Positions 35,401-47,341 of a stretch of DNA of 64,000 nucleotides are shown here, one piece after another (the stretch's first letter is position 1; each line of letters opens with the position of its first letter). The notes beneath the pieces were generated by a model. It did not search any database and had not been told where the DNA came from. It saw only the letters and a program-made list of their open reading frames with translations. The translations under genes were made by a program, and so were the position numbers. The stretch lies in assembly GCF_033115175.1 (NCBI RefSeq), contig NC_084838.1, positions 62,154,468 through 62,218,467 of the forward strand. The letters are read 5' to 3'. Origin of the DNA: Lepus europaeus (lineage: Eukaryota; Chordata; Mammalia; Lagomorpha; Leporidae).

Positions 35401-36655
35401 TTTTTACTATCATGAAATAGAAGATACTTTCTGCTGTAAAGTAGTTTAAATCAATTAGATTAGAAAACCAAGAGCCTAACTGAAAAAATTAATCAGTTAT
35501 TAGTGGAGTTGACAAAGACCTATGACTTGATAGGTGAACAATCATTTAATTAATTCTAATGAGGTCTAAGATGTTAGAGTAGAGACAGCATTAGAACTAG
35601 GCTAGGAAGTCAAACTTAATCAGTGTGAGCTAAGACTATTGCCAGATTTCAGGTACCAAAGCCCATAGGGACATAATTAGTACCTTGTATCTTTCCCTTG
35701 CTCATCTGTTCCAATGAAAACTGTGGGTAAAAAACAGATTGAAATTAAAATAAAATATCCCTTGCAAGATGTTTGGCAGGACTATGAGCCAAAGGATATA
35801 GGTATGAATTTCTGTAAAAATTCTCCATTTACAAAAGAAAAAACAATATAGCAAAACAGATTAGGCTGGTGCCTGCACTGCTGACAAAAGAAAAATTAAA
35901 AGTTATCAACATTTACAAAACTGATGAAAAGTAAGTATTTTATATTTGTGTAATTTGATGTTAGCTTTCGCTTCTCTTTTTTCTCTTAAAGGTCTAAAAA
36001 TGCACATTTGACATTATTAAACCTTAAAAATGACTTTTCCTACTTCATGCATCTTTTGGATTGTTTTAGTTTTTCTTGTGGCTGTTTACTTGTTTCTTCC
36101 TTGTAGGGTAGAAGAGAGGCTGTATGTTTATTGGAAAGTAAAACCAAATGCTAGTAACTACACCAGTGGACAAGGAATAGAATTCAGGTTAAACACAAAT
36201 AAAAATGTTTATTTTATAATCTCAAGGCTGAAAAACTCCTCTGTGTTTTTAGAATGTTGGTATTAAAAATTCTATAAGAAGCAAAGAGAGTTATGGGTGT
36301 GGAGTGTGCTTGGACTGCTACCTTCTATAGCTGCTTTCTGCTCATATCTGTCAGCTAAATCCCTTGTATATTAAGCTAATCCTTTCCAGAAAGGATTTAG
36401 TTAGTAATATGTTCAGATTAAAAAGTCACAGCATAACATCATACATGGAAATTCCCAACAATTCTGAGACAAGTTTGGATTAGGTCAGATAGAAAGGTAT
36501 AAATCCAAATTCCAGAGAAGTTATTACTAAGAAAAATACCACCAGCCACCCCTACCCACAAAAAGAAATGAAGCATACTATTTCTGGTAGATATTTTAAT
36601 GCTTAAATAATATTCAGTTTTGTTTTCTTCTGAGTCTCGGGGAAATGAGCTATCC
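35401..36655. other. Unassigned AT-rich sequence
   Basis: No family recognised. A pyrimidine tract ending 'cttccttgtag' at about 36106 mimics a 3' splice site, but no supporting exon is seen. Confidence 0.45.
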
Positions 36656-36925
36656 CAATCCTTTTGCAATTATATGTGGCCATTGACTAGTTCTTGTCCA
36701 TGAAATGTAAATAGAAAATTCTCTGAGCTTCTAGTATTCCCACTTTTCTGTTCAGTGGAGTTCTGAAACCCTATATTCTATGGAGGTTTAGGCTGGAGAC
36801 TAAGACTCTGGAATAGAGCAAGTCAAACATAAGAAATATGTCTTTATTGTGTTAGGACACTCAGATATCAGAATTACTCTGTTACTGTAGTATTAACCTA
36901 TGTTATCCTGAGTAATATACTGGCA
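36656..36925 (+). mobile_element. Ancient mammalian LTR (MaLR/ERVL-like), sense
   Basis: 'ccattgactagttcttgtc' at the start, and an LTR-like 3' end ('cttattgtgttaggacact'-type sequence near 36843, then 'ctgttactgtagtattaacc'), match a common mammalian LTR 3' pattern. Subfamily not assigned. Confidence 0.5.
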
Positions 36926-37184
36926 AACCAGTGAAATAAATTGACAAAGAAAATTTTGTTTTAAAAGAAAACTAGAAAGAAATTACCTTGATTGTAAGCA
37001 GTGTGACTTTGCATGTATTTTTTTGTTACATTTGAACACATAAAAATGCTACTTTTATGCATAGATAAATTATAATTTAAAAGGTCATTATGTACAAAAT
37101 CCTCCTGAGCACAAGATGAAAACACCCACCTTTGACTCTTAGATATTTGTATTTATTCCTCCAATCATATTTCTAGATACTTGT

Positions 37185-37445
37185 AAATAGAATAAACTCT
37201 GGCTTCCTCCATGTGAAGACACAGAGACACAGTGCCATGTACAAATAGAGGGAGATACAGTTAAGGAGTGTCTGGGGCTACCAAGAGCAAGAAGTGGCAA
37301 GAAAAGAGGTTTTGGAAGGAGGATGGGCCTTTCAATACCTTGATTTTGAACTACCAGCCTCCTAAAATACGAGTCCATACATTTCTGTGGCTTTCAGCCA
37401 CAATTTGAAGTGTCTTGCATTTCTAGGTATCCCTACAAATCTAGT
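37185..37445 (+). mobile_element. MLT1-type LTR fragment, sense
   Basis: 'ctccatgtgaagacacagag', 'caagaagtggcaagaaaaga', 'taccttgattttgaactacc' and 'tttctgtggctttcagccac' in MLT1 order. Confidence 0.65.
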
Positions 37446-38019
37446 ATGTCTCTTGAAGCTGAAAAGGTACCTACACATAATCCGCAGTTATATTTCTACT
37501 TGCCCTAAAGGACTTTCCCCATATTCCCACAAAGAACTAAATCTTTTCAAATCAGGCTTTTTCCTAAAGGACTGTAGGAACCCCAATGGTGTTTAAGGGT
37601 TTGTGCAGAAAGATGGTGTGCAGAATGTTAAAGTGGCTTTTGGCCCCTCAGCCAGTTTTCTATTTTTAGTTCTGCTTAAGTTTTCCCTAGCCTAAAGAAT
37701 TCCAGACTAAACATAAACTTGAAAACAACCCAAATAAGACCTTGTTTTTTTTTCTAAGATGATGACATTTCCTTAAAAAAAAAAAAAAACACTCTTTGAT
37801 CTAATTAATTTTTTTCTTTTTACTTCCTTTTCTATTTCTGTGTTACTTTTACATATGTGCCATGGATATGTTATTTGTATTTTAGTGAAACCTTTTTCTC
37901 ATTCAAGCATTTTTAGTCTTATTTAGCTCTAATTTTATTTTTGAGATGGTGGTAGTACTAATTTATCTATCATAGCAATCAAGAGTCTATTTGCCACTTA
38001 TCTTTTGACCAAATTATAA
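37446..38019. other. Unassigned AT-rich sequence
   Basis: Nothing recognised. An A17 run lies near 37774. Confidence 0.5.
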
Positions 38020-38120
38020 TTATAACCAATTCTGTATAGTATCAAGTATGGATAAAATTTATTTATTGCATGAGCACATCCAGTTGTTCCAGTCTGATTT
38101 ATTCAAAGAGTATCCTTTTC

Positions 38121-38489
38121 TTTTCTTTTTATTTATTTATTTATTTATTTATTTTTATTTTTGACAGGTAGAGTGGACAGTGAGAGAGAGAGACAGAGAG
38201 AAAGGTCTTCCTTTTGCCGTTGGTTCACCCTCCAATGGCCGCCGCGGTAGCGCGCTGCGGCCGGCGCACCGCGCTGTTCCGATGGCAGGAGCCAGGTGCT
38301 TCTCCTGGTCTCCCATGGGGTGCAGAGCCCAAGCACTTGGGCCATCCTCCACTGCACTCCCTGGCCACAGCAGAGAGCTGGCCGGGAAGAGGGGCAACCG
38401 GGACAGGATCGGTGCCCCAACCGGGACTAGAACCCGCTGTGCCGGCGCCGCAAGGCGGAGGATTAGCCTGTTGAGCCACGGCGCCGGCC
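38121..38489 (-). mobile_element. Young CSINE, full length, with TSD
   Basis: Antisense copy with a (TTTA)n tail, core and head ending 'gagccacggcgccggcc'. TSD 'agagtatccttttc' (14 bp) at 38107-38120 and 38490-38503. Very similar to the 29.2 kb copy, including the shared 'gccatcgga' variant on the element strand. Confidence 0.98.
38424..38478 (-). promoter_or_regulatory. Internal RNA polymerase III promoter of CSINE
   Basis: On the minus strand the B-box-like 'ggttctagtcc' (38424-38434) and A-box-like 'tggctcaacagg' (38467-38478) are both intact. Confidence 0.7.
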
Positions 38490-38729
38490 AGAGTATCCTT
38501 TTCCAAGTTTAAGTTCTTTTGTCAAAAATTGACTGGCCATTTATGAATGAGTGTATTTCAGGACTTAATTCAGTTTCATTGATGTATGTGTCTAACTTTA
38601 GGCCACTAACAAACTCTCTTCATTATTGTAGCTTTACAGTAGGTCTTGCAATTGTGTACTACTCTAACTCTGTTCTTTTTCAAAGTTATTGTGGTAGTTC
38701 TAAGTCTTTTCCATTGCCCGTGATTCAGT

Positions 38730-39600
38730 GCTTAAACCAAAATGGATCACAGACAAATATAAAACCTAAAAATGTAAACTGCTAAAATAAATTCAGAAGA
38801 AAACTTTTATGACCTTGAGTTTGGATAAAGAATTTTTGGAGATGATAACAAAAGTATGATTCATAAATAAAACATTGGTAAATAATATTTTATCAAAACT
38901 AAGAACTTCCACTCTTCAAAATATGATATTAATAGAATGAAAAGTAACAGACAGGGGAAAATATTTGTAAATCACATATCTGATAATTTTGAATCCAGAA
39001 TAAATAAAAAAATCAAAACTTAATAAGAAAACACACAATCCAATAAAAAATGGGCAAATGATTGAGAGACATTTCCCCAAAGAAGATACACAAATGATAG
39101 ATAATGACATGAAAAGATGCTCAACATTATTAGGAAAACACAAATTAAAACGATGTGAGGATACCACTTCACATCTATTAAAAGGTCTAAAATAGAAAAG
39201 ACTGGTTATTCTAGGTATTGCCAAGGATTTGGAGAAACTGAACCACTTATACATTCTGGTATGGATATAAAATATTACAACGATTTTGGAAAACAATTTG
39301 GTGGTTTCCTATGTAGTTAAGTATATTCTACTACATGATCCAGCTTCCATTCCTAAATACTTACCCAAGAGAAACAAAATCATATGTTCATCCAATGACA
39401 TATGAGCAAGTAAATATATATAGTTGATTTATTTATAAACAAGAAGCCATGGAAATCCCTAACAACTGGTGAACAGATAAACAAATGACAAAATACCCAC
39501 ATGGTGAAACACATTCAGCTACAAAAGAGAATGTGTGCATGCAATACATGCACCAACATGGATGAATACTCCTGCACCTTGTCGTAAGACAGCACTGTCC
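38730..39600 (+). mobile_element. L1 3' segment, sense half of a twin-primed L1
   Basis: ORF2 3' part in sense: 'accaaaatggatcacagac', 'aatccaataaaaaatgggc', 'ggatttggagaaactgaacc', 'acatggatgaatactcctgc'. Stops throughout. The 3' end is lost near 39600. Confidence 0.85.
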
Positions 39601-39682
39601 CCTTCTGATGTACTAGTAGTCCTGCAGGTCTTTTACTTCTCCAGTCATCACTGTCTCACTTCCATCTGCACATATGCTGTTC

Positions 39683-40560
39683 TTTTTTTTTTTTTGAAGG
39701 TTTTATTTAATGAATATAAATTTTCATATGTACATCTTTTAGGGATATAGTATTTCTTCCCCCCATCCCCACCCTCCCACCCCCACTCCCATCCCACCTC
39801 CTACTCCCTCTCCCATTCTGTTTTCCATTAAGATTCATTTTTAATTGACTTTATATACAGAAGAACAACTCTATTCTAGAGATTTCAACTATTTGAACCC
39901 ACACAGACACACAAAGTATAAAGTACAGTTTGAAGACAAGTTTTACTGTTAATTCTTATAGTACAACTCTTTAAGGGCAGAGGTCCAACATGAGGAGCAA
40001 GTGCACAGTGACTCCCATTGTTGGTTTAACAACTGACACTCTTATTTATGACATCAGTGATCACCTGAGGCTCTTAAGATGAGCTGCCAAGACTATGGAA
40101 GCCTTCTGAGTTCGCAAACTCTGTCGGTTTTTAGACAGGGCCATATGAAAAGTAGAAGTTCTCTCCTCCCTTCGGAGAAAAGTGCATCCTTCTTTGATGG
40201 CCCCTTCTTTCCACTGGGGTCTCACTCACAGAGATCCTTCATGCAGAACACGTTTTGCCACTATGTCTTGGCTTTCCATGCCTGAAATGCTCTCATGGTG
40301 TTTTCAGTCAGGCTTTAGGGGCTGATTCTGAGGTCAGAGTGCTGTTTAGGTTGTTTGTCATTCTATGAGTCTGCTGTGTGGATTGCTTCCTGTGTTGGAA
40401 CTTTCTCTCCTTTGTAATTCTATCTATTGTTATTACCAAATACTTGGTCTTATTTTTGTGATCCCTTTGACTTATGGTCCTATCTATATGATCAATTCCA
40501 CACTTAATATGGTCACTTTATCAAATTAAATGGGATTAGTGCCATCTTTTTACCTAGAAT
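39683..40560 (-). mobile_element. Leporid L1 3' region, antisense, 5'-truncated
   Basis: T14 tail, 'tttaatgaatataaattttc', C-rich tract (39757-39820), 'aggagcaagtgcacagtgac', then a longer upstream portion ('gtgtggattgcttcctgtg'). More diverged than expected for a recent insertion relative to the 30.1 kb copy. Confidence 0.85.
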
Positions 40561-40640
40561 GCATCACCTCCTTTTCAGTTAACTGAATTCTATTCATCCT
40601 TAAGTTTCCAAATTTTGCTTTATTTCCTCTGAGAATCTTT

Positions 40641-40983
40641 TTAAAAAAATTTTTTTGACAGGCAGAGTGGACAGTGAGAGAGAGAGATAGAGAGAAAGGT
40701 CTTCCTTTTCCATTGGTTCACCCCTCAATGGCTGCTGCAGCCCATATGCTGTGGCCCGCACACCACGCTGATCCAAAGCCAGGAGCCAGGTGCTTCTCCT
40801 GGTCTCCCATGTGGGTGCAGGGCCCAAGGACTTGGGCCATCTTCCACTGCACTCCCGGGCCATAGCAGAGAGCTGGACTGGAAGAGGAGCAACCGGGACA
40901 GAATCTGGCTCCCCAACCAGGACTAGAACTCCAGGCCAGCACCACAGGTGGAGGGTTAGCCTATTGAGCCGCGGCACCAGCAG
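40641..40983 (-). mobile_element. Young CSINE, full length, with TSD
   Basis: Antisense copy with a short tail, 'ttgacaggcagagtggacag', and head 'tattgagccgcggcaccagc'. TSD 'tgagaatcttt' at 40630-40640 and 40984-40994. Somewhat more CpG-decayed than the 38.1 kb copy. Confidence 0.96.
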
Positions 40984-41084
40984 TGAGAATCTTTCTTTGC
41001 TAAAAGATCTTTCTTTTATGTGTATCTTCTATGCTTCTCTTATCAGAATAGCATTTAGAACTTAACAATGCAGAATGGTATGTA

Positions 41085-41275
41085 TTTTGACGTTAGGCAG
41101 AACGCTCTTAATATCTCAATCTATACTTTCTCAGCTGTGTGTATTGGAATAAGTTATTCTGCCAGGCTAATCCTCAGTTTTCTTCAGTTATAAGGTGAAT
41201 GAAGATGTTTTTTGAAAATTAAAGTAGATAATACATGAGGTATTTAGCAGGGTAAATTGTTAGTTACATTTTGCA
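41085..41275 (+). mobile_element. MIR SINE, sense
   Basis: 'ttgacgttaggcagaacgc', 'cctcagttttcttcagttat', 'gaaaattaaagtagataata' and 'tgaggtatttagcaggg' reproduce the MIR order. A short L2-like 3' end ('gaatgaatgaa') follows near 41390. Confidence 0.7.
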
Positions 41276-41429
41276 AATTTTTTTTTATCATTTCCTCATA
41301 ACAATGCAATCCTGTTGAACAATCACTATACCCCTATTAATGGTTTTACCTCCAGAATTTACTAAAATGCCTGATGAATAATAGGTGAATGAATGAAAAA
41401 ATAAATACAACTCTATTTCTCTGTTAAGA

Positions 41430-43854
41430 AAGAGCTCTTACTTATATTGGGCCTGTAAACATCTCCTTAATCCACAAGCTAGCCTCCTTCCTGACCATGG
41501 TTAATTGGCTCAAGTGTTGGTTGTCATCTTGACTAAGCCAATGGGTATGGGTCTTGGACCGTACACTTAGCCTGACATTTTGTTGAAGTTATAAAATGTA
41601 AACCTAGGGGTCTCAGTAAATTTTTGTTTTGTTATAATGAGAAAAAAAATTTACACTGAAGAAACAGTAAAATCACCATGATAGAAAAGTGGAGGGGAGA
41701 GACAAGTGGGACTGGGTGGCTGAGCTGTGTAACTGGCAAATGAAAGCTCAAGATAGTGAGCCTTAGTAGTCATTTTTAACACCATTTCAGTCTCACACAT
41801 TTTTCCCTCTTTTGTTTTTGTGGATTTTTGGGTTACCTGACTACTGTCTCAATATAGAAAATTTCATTCCTAAGCATGAAATTAAATTTTCTTAAATCTT
41901 GTAATCCACTCTTTTTCTAAGAAAAATGTGACATCTCATACATGTTTAACAGTTTCAGTTTTCATTATTTAAGGCCTAGTTCATAAAACAAGTGCACGAG
42001 GATTGTGCACAGCACTGGGATGTTAAGAAGAGTTCAAATAATGCCAAGCCATTGCCCCTACCCCACAATCAAGTATATAAAAATTACTTCTTAAAATATG
42101 CTGTGGTTATCTGCAGAAGGCAAAGTAGTTGGCTCAAGATAAGGAAACAAAGCTATAGATTTTCCAGCTCACATGTAGAATGTAAAAGTGTTAAAAGACA
42201 ATAATTCATAAAACAAACTTAAAAGATGTACAATTTTCAAGGTTAGAAGGATTAAGAAAACTCCAAACTGTGTATGAAAATCATGTTAGAAATTCAGCCT
42301 CTTGGGTGGGCATCTGACCTAACTGCTAGAGGGCTAAATAGTATGGTTATGCTTTTTAATCCTTCGGTTTTACATATTTTGAGAATCTGCAGGCACCCAG
42401 CACAAATCTTTGACGATTCCCTTGTCCCCTGGCTATCGACTGGTGCAAATGGGTGCCAAAGGGCCATCAACCAGCCAGTCAGCAATCAGTCAGGCTCTAC
42501 ACTTCAAAGCTAGTTCAGGCTCAGTGGGGAACAACCTCTCATACTCAGAATAGAATGAGGGCTTCTCAGAAGACTGTTTCTGATGTTATTCAGGATAAAG
42601 TCACATATGTTGTTCTTAAAATACTCCTACAAGCACACATCCACTAAAAGATGTAGGTCATGTCACCGAAAGTAGAAAACATCGTATATCACTTGCTATT
42701 TTATTTTCTTTGGCGGAAAAATTACATGTAGAATTCAGAGTAATGGGCTAAAATTATTATCTAAAAGTTCTGAACATCCATTCACAAACATTCTGTTTCT
42801 TCTTTCTCTGCTTCCCCTCCCCCTTCATGGACCTCTGGTTCTCTGTCTCCTCATGTCTCTCCTTCTTGAAGATAAAAATTTGGTGTTACAAATAAAGATG
42901 CCGGAAGAAACGCTAGAAGAGGAGGAGAGTACAGGCAGATTTTTGTTCAGGAAACTTTCTTTTTAAAGAATAGAAAATACCAAGTATGTCTCATAAATTC
43001 CTTTATTATAATTCCCCCTTTAAAAGCCGTGGTTGGTGTCATAATTTAGATAATGGTTCAAATAAACTTCCATCATATGTAACAGGAGATGGAATGGAAT
43101 TTACTTGCCAAAATAAACAATCAAAAACCAAAACCAAAAAACCACATTGCCGCTATTGGAGGATTTTGGATTCCTTCCTTTGATGAAGAATTTACTAATA
43201 ATCTACTCCACAGAACTTTCCTACTGGCTTCTTAGCTTTCATTCTAACTCTGAAATCTCATTCAGACTATGTGGATGTGTGAGAATCTCATTTGTGCTCT
43301 TCAAAAATTTTCCACTGAAGCCCAAACTTCCTGTGTGTAGAAATCCTTTATTGCAGAGCTTTCTAAGGTGAAAGAATAGTACTTTCTTTGTGTGTAGTCA
43401 GTGCTCTGATAAACAATGAGAATCATTTTTCCAATAGAGTAAAACAACATAAATTTTAAATCAATTCTAAAAACCATCGTACATGCCTATTTACTTGGCA
43501 TGCTCATATTGTCAAACACAGGGTTGAATAATCTTTTAACTCCTTTATGAAACAAAATCCATATGGTAACACAAAATCACTGGGAATGAATTTGGTGCAG
43601 ACTAGAGTATCAGTTTGGCTTGCCTTCACAGCATAATAGAATCCTGACCATGTTAAAGAGGAACTCTCAGAAGACATGCTCTTAATGCTCATCTTTTCTA
43701 TGCAGCCACATTCTTTTTATCCTTGGTATGCATGCCACTTCACTCCTTAAAAATCACTTTCCCACTGACTCCAGGATGGGCTCCAAACCTCCAACAGAGA
43801 ATGGAAACCAGCGTCTGGCTGCAACTCACCAGTTATCTTATGATCAAGTCCCAT
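41430..43854. other. Unassigned sequence
   Basis: 2.4 kb without a recognised repeat or gene. 42270-42720 keeps several CpGs and could include conserved non-coding sequence, but nothing specific is visible. Confidence 0.45.
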
Positions 43855-44440
43855 GACAGACTGGATTGTCCAATACTGGCTGAAATAAGACTTCACAGTC
43901 ACGTGTTACTTTACAATATGATCTTGACAATCTTCCCATGGAGTGGCACAATCTATGTCTCCTCCCCTGGAAACTGACCAGGCTTTTGTAACTCTTTGGC
44001 TATTTGAATATGGCAGAAATGACTTTATGTGACTCTTGAAGTTATATCATTAAATTGCCATGCACTTCTCTGACCTCTTCCAAAGTTCAGGACATGATGT
44101 AAGGAAGGCCACTGAGCCCATATGGAAAGACCATATACAAAAATCTATGTTTAGATGTTCCAGCTAACAACCTTGCTCAGTCCTAGCCAGCAATCTGCTT
44201 CTTTAATCATGTAAGTGATAACACACTCCAAATGATTCCGGACTCCTCCAGCTATTGAATCACTTCTAGTTTTGAAGTCTCTCCAGCTGAGTACTCAGGC
44301 ACTGGGAAGCAGAGTTAGGTGATTCCCAGAGTTAGGCTGTTCAAACTCCTGATGCATAGGATCTCTGAACATCATAAGATAATTGTTTTGTGCCTCTAGG
44401 TTGTAAGATGATTTCTTACACAGCTACAATAACTGGAATA
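43855..44440 (+). mobile_element. Ancient mammalian LTR (MaLR-like), sense
   Basis: 'gaatatggcagaaatgactt', 'gatgtaaggaaggccactg', and a 3' end 'cacagctacaataactgg' fit a mammalian LTR of which a second copy is at 62140. The next SINE inserted at its very 3' end. Confidence 0.55.
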
Positions 44441-44774
44441 GTCTCTTTATTTAAGAATTTAGTTGTATATCTGAAAGGCCAAATGACAGAAGGTGAGGGA
44501 GAGGGAGAGGGAGAGGGAGAGACACCTTTTATTTGCTGGTTTACTCCAATGGGGCCAAGCCAGGTTAAAGCTAGGAGCCAGAAATTTCATTTGGATCTCC
44601 CATGAAGGTGGCAGGAACTGACTTATTTGGGCCACCATCTGCTACCACCCAGGTGCATAAGCAGAGAGCTGGACAGGAAGCATGGAGTAGCAGGGACTCA
44701 AACCAGGGAGTTTGATATATAGGATGTAGGTATCCCTAGTGGCGACTGAACCCACTGTGCTACAATGCCTGTCC
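44441..44774 (-). mobile_element. C-repeat SINE, old, with TSD
   Basis: Antisense copy with a (GAGGGA)n-like block at 44492-44521, 'gggactcaaaccagggag' and terminal 'tgctacaatgcctgtcc'. TSD 'ctggaata' at 44433-44440 and 44775-44782. Confidence 0.88.
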
Positions 44775-44843
44775 CTGGAATAACCTCCTTTGTTGCAAGT
44801 ATTTGGACCTCATATTAAACTACTACAGGAGGAGGAAACTTTG

Positions 44844-44917
44844 CCAAGACTCTTCAAAAAGTACATGGAATTAACAAGTAAGTCTATTTTGCTGCAAAAA
44901 TGCAAAATGTATGCATA
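44844..44917 (-). mobile_element. Mariner-type MITE, half copy
   Basis: 'gactcttcaaaaagtacatg', then 'tattttgctgcaaaaatgc'. Ends where a second, oppositely oriented copy begins. Confidence 0.6.
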
Positions 44918-45030
44918 CAAAGGGTCTTCGAAAAGTTCATATTATGAAAAAAATCTATGCCTAGATTCTGAAAATATTTTGCACCAAAATAATCTTACCT
45001 TTTAATTCTATTATTATTGAAGTCTTTCAT
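44918..45030 (+). mobile_element. Mariner-type MITE, near complete
   Basis: 'agggtcttcgaaaagttc', 'ctatgcctagattctgaaaa', 'ttttgcaccaaaataatctt' and a decayed right end 'attattgaagtctttcat'. Confidence 0.7.
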
Positions 45031-45479
45031 GCAAGTGATTCTCACCATAAAGGAACTGAAAATAGTAACTGAAAACTGAACCAAAAAAAGGGGGAGCTTT
45101 GATTCCATTTGTCTGTAGTCCATTTGTCTGTCTGGTCTTAGAGCTTTGCTTGTCTATAAATCTGATTTTGTTTTTTATCTGAGCTAACTTTCTCTGCGTT
45201 TCAGTGTACATAGTGATCCAGATCACTGCAATTTAGGCAGCAAGCAGAAATTGAGGTTAGGCTTATCATCTAGTTCGTATTTCTGGGAATGAGATATTCT
45301 TCTATGGTCTCTCTAGTCAGTTTCCATGATTAGGTCAAATGTTGTTTTATAAACACTCTGGGCTCCTCCTTCACAAAGGGGACAATTTAAAAGGGCAAAC
45401 TATTAGTCAATGTCCTCAGGAAGCAGAGCCCAAATTACAGGGCTCCATTACAGCAAGGATTAAAGGCCAATATTGAGGA
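45031..45479. other. Unassigned sequence
   Basis: Nothing recognised. Confidence 0.5.
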
Positions 45480-45635
45480 GGTACAAGCCCAGGATGGAGA
45501 GATGCAGAAAAAAGGACACACACCTGATAAAGATGTGAAGCAATGTGACATTACTTCTTAGTAAAATATGCATGTTGGTTTGTGCTGCTATGTTTGTGAT
45601 CATTTATTACAACAGCAATGGAAAACACATACAAT
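45480..45635 (+). mobile_element. Possible LTR 3' end (MaLR-like)
   Basis: 'ttggtttgtgctgctatg' and 'tcatttattacaacagcaat' resemble the 3' end of mammalian MaLR-type LTRs. The upstream part is not assignable. Confidence 0.35.
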
Positions 45636-46028
45636 GGAGGTCAGATACAATCATCTCTATATAATCTAACATGCTACCATTTTCCTATCTGGATCTCCTG
45701 CTACATTGTGTTCTCTTTGCTCAACACTACAAGATGGAATGTATGCTGTGACATCCTTGCTCTCGTGCATTTGCCCACATCCTTTCCAAAATCCAGAAAA
45801 ACCTCTACACTTCATGTCCTTATACATGACACATGTATACCTGTTTTTATACATGCCATTTGGTTATACACAGCTTCTAAGCTGTATACAGACTCTACAA
45901 TGTGATTGATAGTTAAAGAGTTTAGCAAGAGTGTAGGAAAGAGGGAAAGAAGGAGAACAAATCAATCATGATTTGAATGTGAATATCATTCAGGAAACCA
46001 GGTAAAGCTGTTTGAAGAAAACACAGAT
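45636..46028. other. Unassigned sequence
   Basis: Nothing recognised. Short direct repeats of 'tatacatg'-type text around 45820-45880. Confidence 0.45.
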
Positions 46029-46037
46029 CTGTGGTTA

Positions 46038-46362
46038 AACATTTTTTTAAATGATTTATTTATTTATTTGAGAGGCAGAGTTACAGAGAGTCAGGGGCAG
46101 AGAGAAAGAGAATTCTTCCATCCACTGATTTCCTTCCCAGATGGCCAAAAAGGCCGGAGCTGAGCCAATCCAATACTAGGAGCTTCTTCTGGGTCTCCCA
46201 TATGGGTGCAAGGGCCCAAGCACTTGGGCCATCTTCTACTACTTTCCCAGGCCATAGCAGAGAGCTGAATAGGAAGTGGAGCAGCCGGGACTAGAATCAG
46301 CACCCATATGGGATGCTGGCACTGCAGGCAGTGGCTTTACCTGCTGCGCCAAAGCGCCGACC
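46038..46362 (-). mobile_element. C-repeat SINE, intermediate, with TSD
   Basis: Antisense copy from 'tttatttatttgagaggcag' to 'tgcgccaaagcgccgacc'. TSD 'ctgtggtta' at 46029-46037 and 46363-46371. Confidence 0.95.
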
Positions 46363-46371
46363 CTGTGGTTA

Positions 46372-47010
46372 CAAGTTTATCATCGAACTGTGAACTCATT
46401 GTTACCATTTCCATTCTAGCTCCTCTCCATTTTATTTTTGTATTTTTCGTTTTCATTTCATTTTGTTGTTGCCTCTTTCCTATCTCTTTTTCTTATAGAT
46501 GATCTATGAAGTATGACATTACCATGATCTGATTTGCCAACTCATCAATGGAAAGTTTTGACCAATAAAGCTGCCAGGTTACCAGACTTCTCCCTTCATA
46601 GATATTTTCTTAGCACATATTTGTATAAATGTGTGATAATTTGATAAAATTAAAATAGTTTAGTTGACACCCATCATTACCAGGATCAAAAGAGACTCAG
46701 TTGAAATTTTCAAATTATACTTGTCTGGCATCTTCTCCACTGTACCTTATTCAAAGTCCCTGAGGTGAATCACCTGCACACAGAGTAGGAGAAAGAGGAC
46801 ATCACATGCATCCGTCGGCCTCTCTGATTTTCAGCTGTTGGGCAGGTTGCTCTTCTAGTCTAGACAGGCTAACACTTAGAAATTCTTGGAGCTTTCTGAA
46901 AAAAAGGCATGATGTCATTGTAGGGCATAGTCAGCATTTACAGGATTCTTCTAAATGGTGCTCCTACATTTCTGAATATTACCAAATGTCAAATTAGTAT
47001 CTTTCAGGAG
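46372..47010. other. Unassigned sequence
   Basis: Nothing recognised. T-rich 46425-46500. Confidence 0.5.
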
Positions 47011-47341
47011 TTAAAAAAAATCATTTTCAAAGAAGGTTTAGTTATTTTTTTGAAAGGCAGAGTTTCATAGAGATGGGGGGAGGAGAGAGACAGAGACAGA
47101 GACAGAGAGACAGAGAGAGAATCTTTCTTCCCCTGGTTCACTTCCTAAAGCCAGGAGCCAGGAGCTTCTTCTAGGTCTCCCATGTCGGTACAGGGCTTGA
47201 AACATTTAGGCCATCTTATGCTGCATTCTTAGGCTTATTTAGCAGGGGGCAGGTTCAGAAGTGGACCATCTAGGACTTAAACCTCTAGGGTGCTGGCACC
47301 ACAGGCAGCAGCTTTACCAGTTCCCCACAGTGCCTGCCCCA
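47011..47341 (-). mobile_element. C-repeat SINE, intermediate, core deletion
   Basis: Antisense copy with an expanded GACAGA block (47085-47118), 'ccaggagccaggagcttc' and terminal 'cccacagtgcctgcccc'. About 30 bp of the core between 'ggttcacttcc' and 'aaagccagg' are missing. Confidence 0.85.

Larger units (their letters stand above)
38020..38721 (-). mobile_element. L1 5' segment, inverted half of a twin-primed L1
   Basis: Antisense L1 ORF2 text: 'gagcacatccagttgttcc', 'ttgtcaaaaattgactggcc', 'cattattgtagctttacag'. Interrupted by the young CSINE at 38121-38489. Joins the sense L1 at about 38722. Confidence 0.8.

Noticed and set aside
36061..36141. Pyrimidine tract and AG resembling a 3' splice site and exon
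   Set aside because: No matching donor with an open coding frame or neighbouring exon. Such signals are common by chance.
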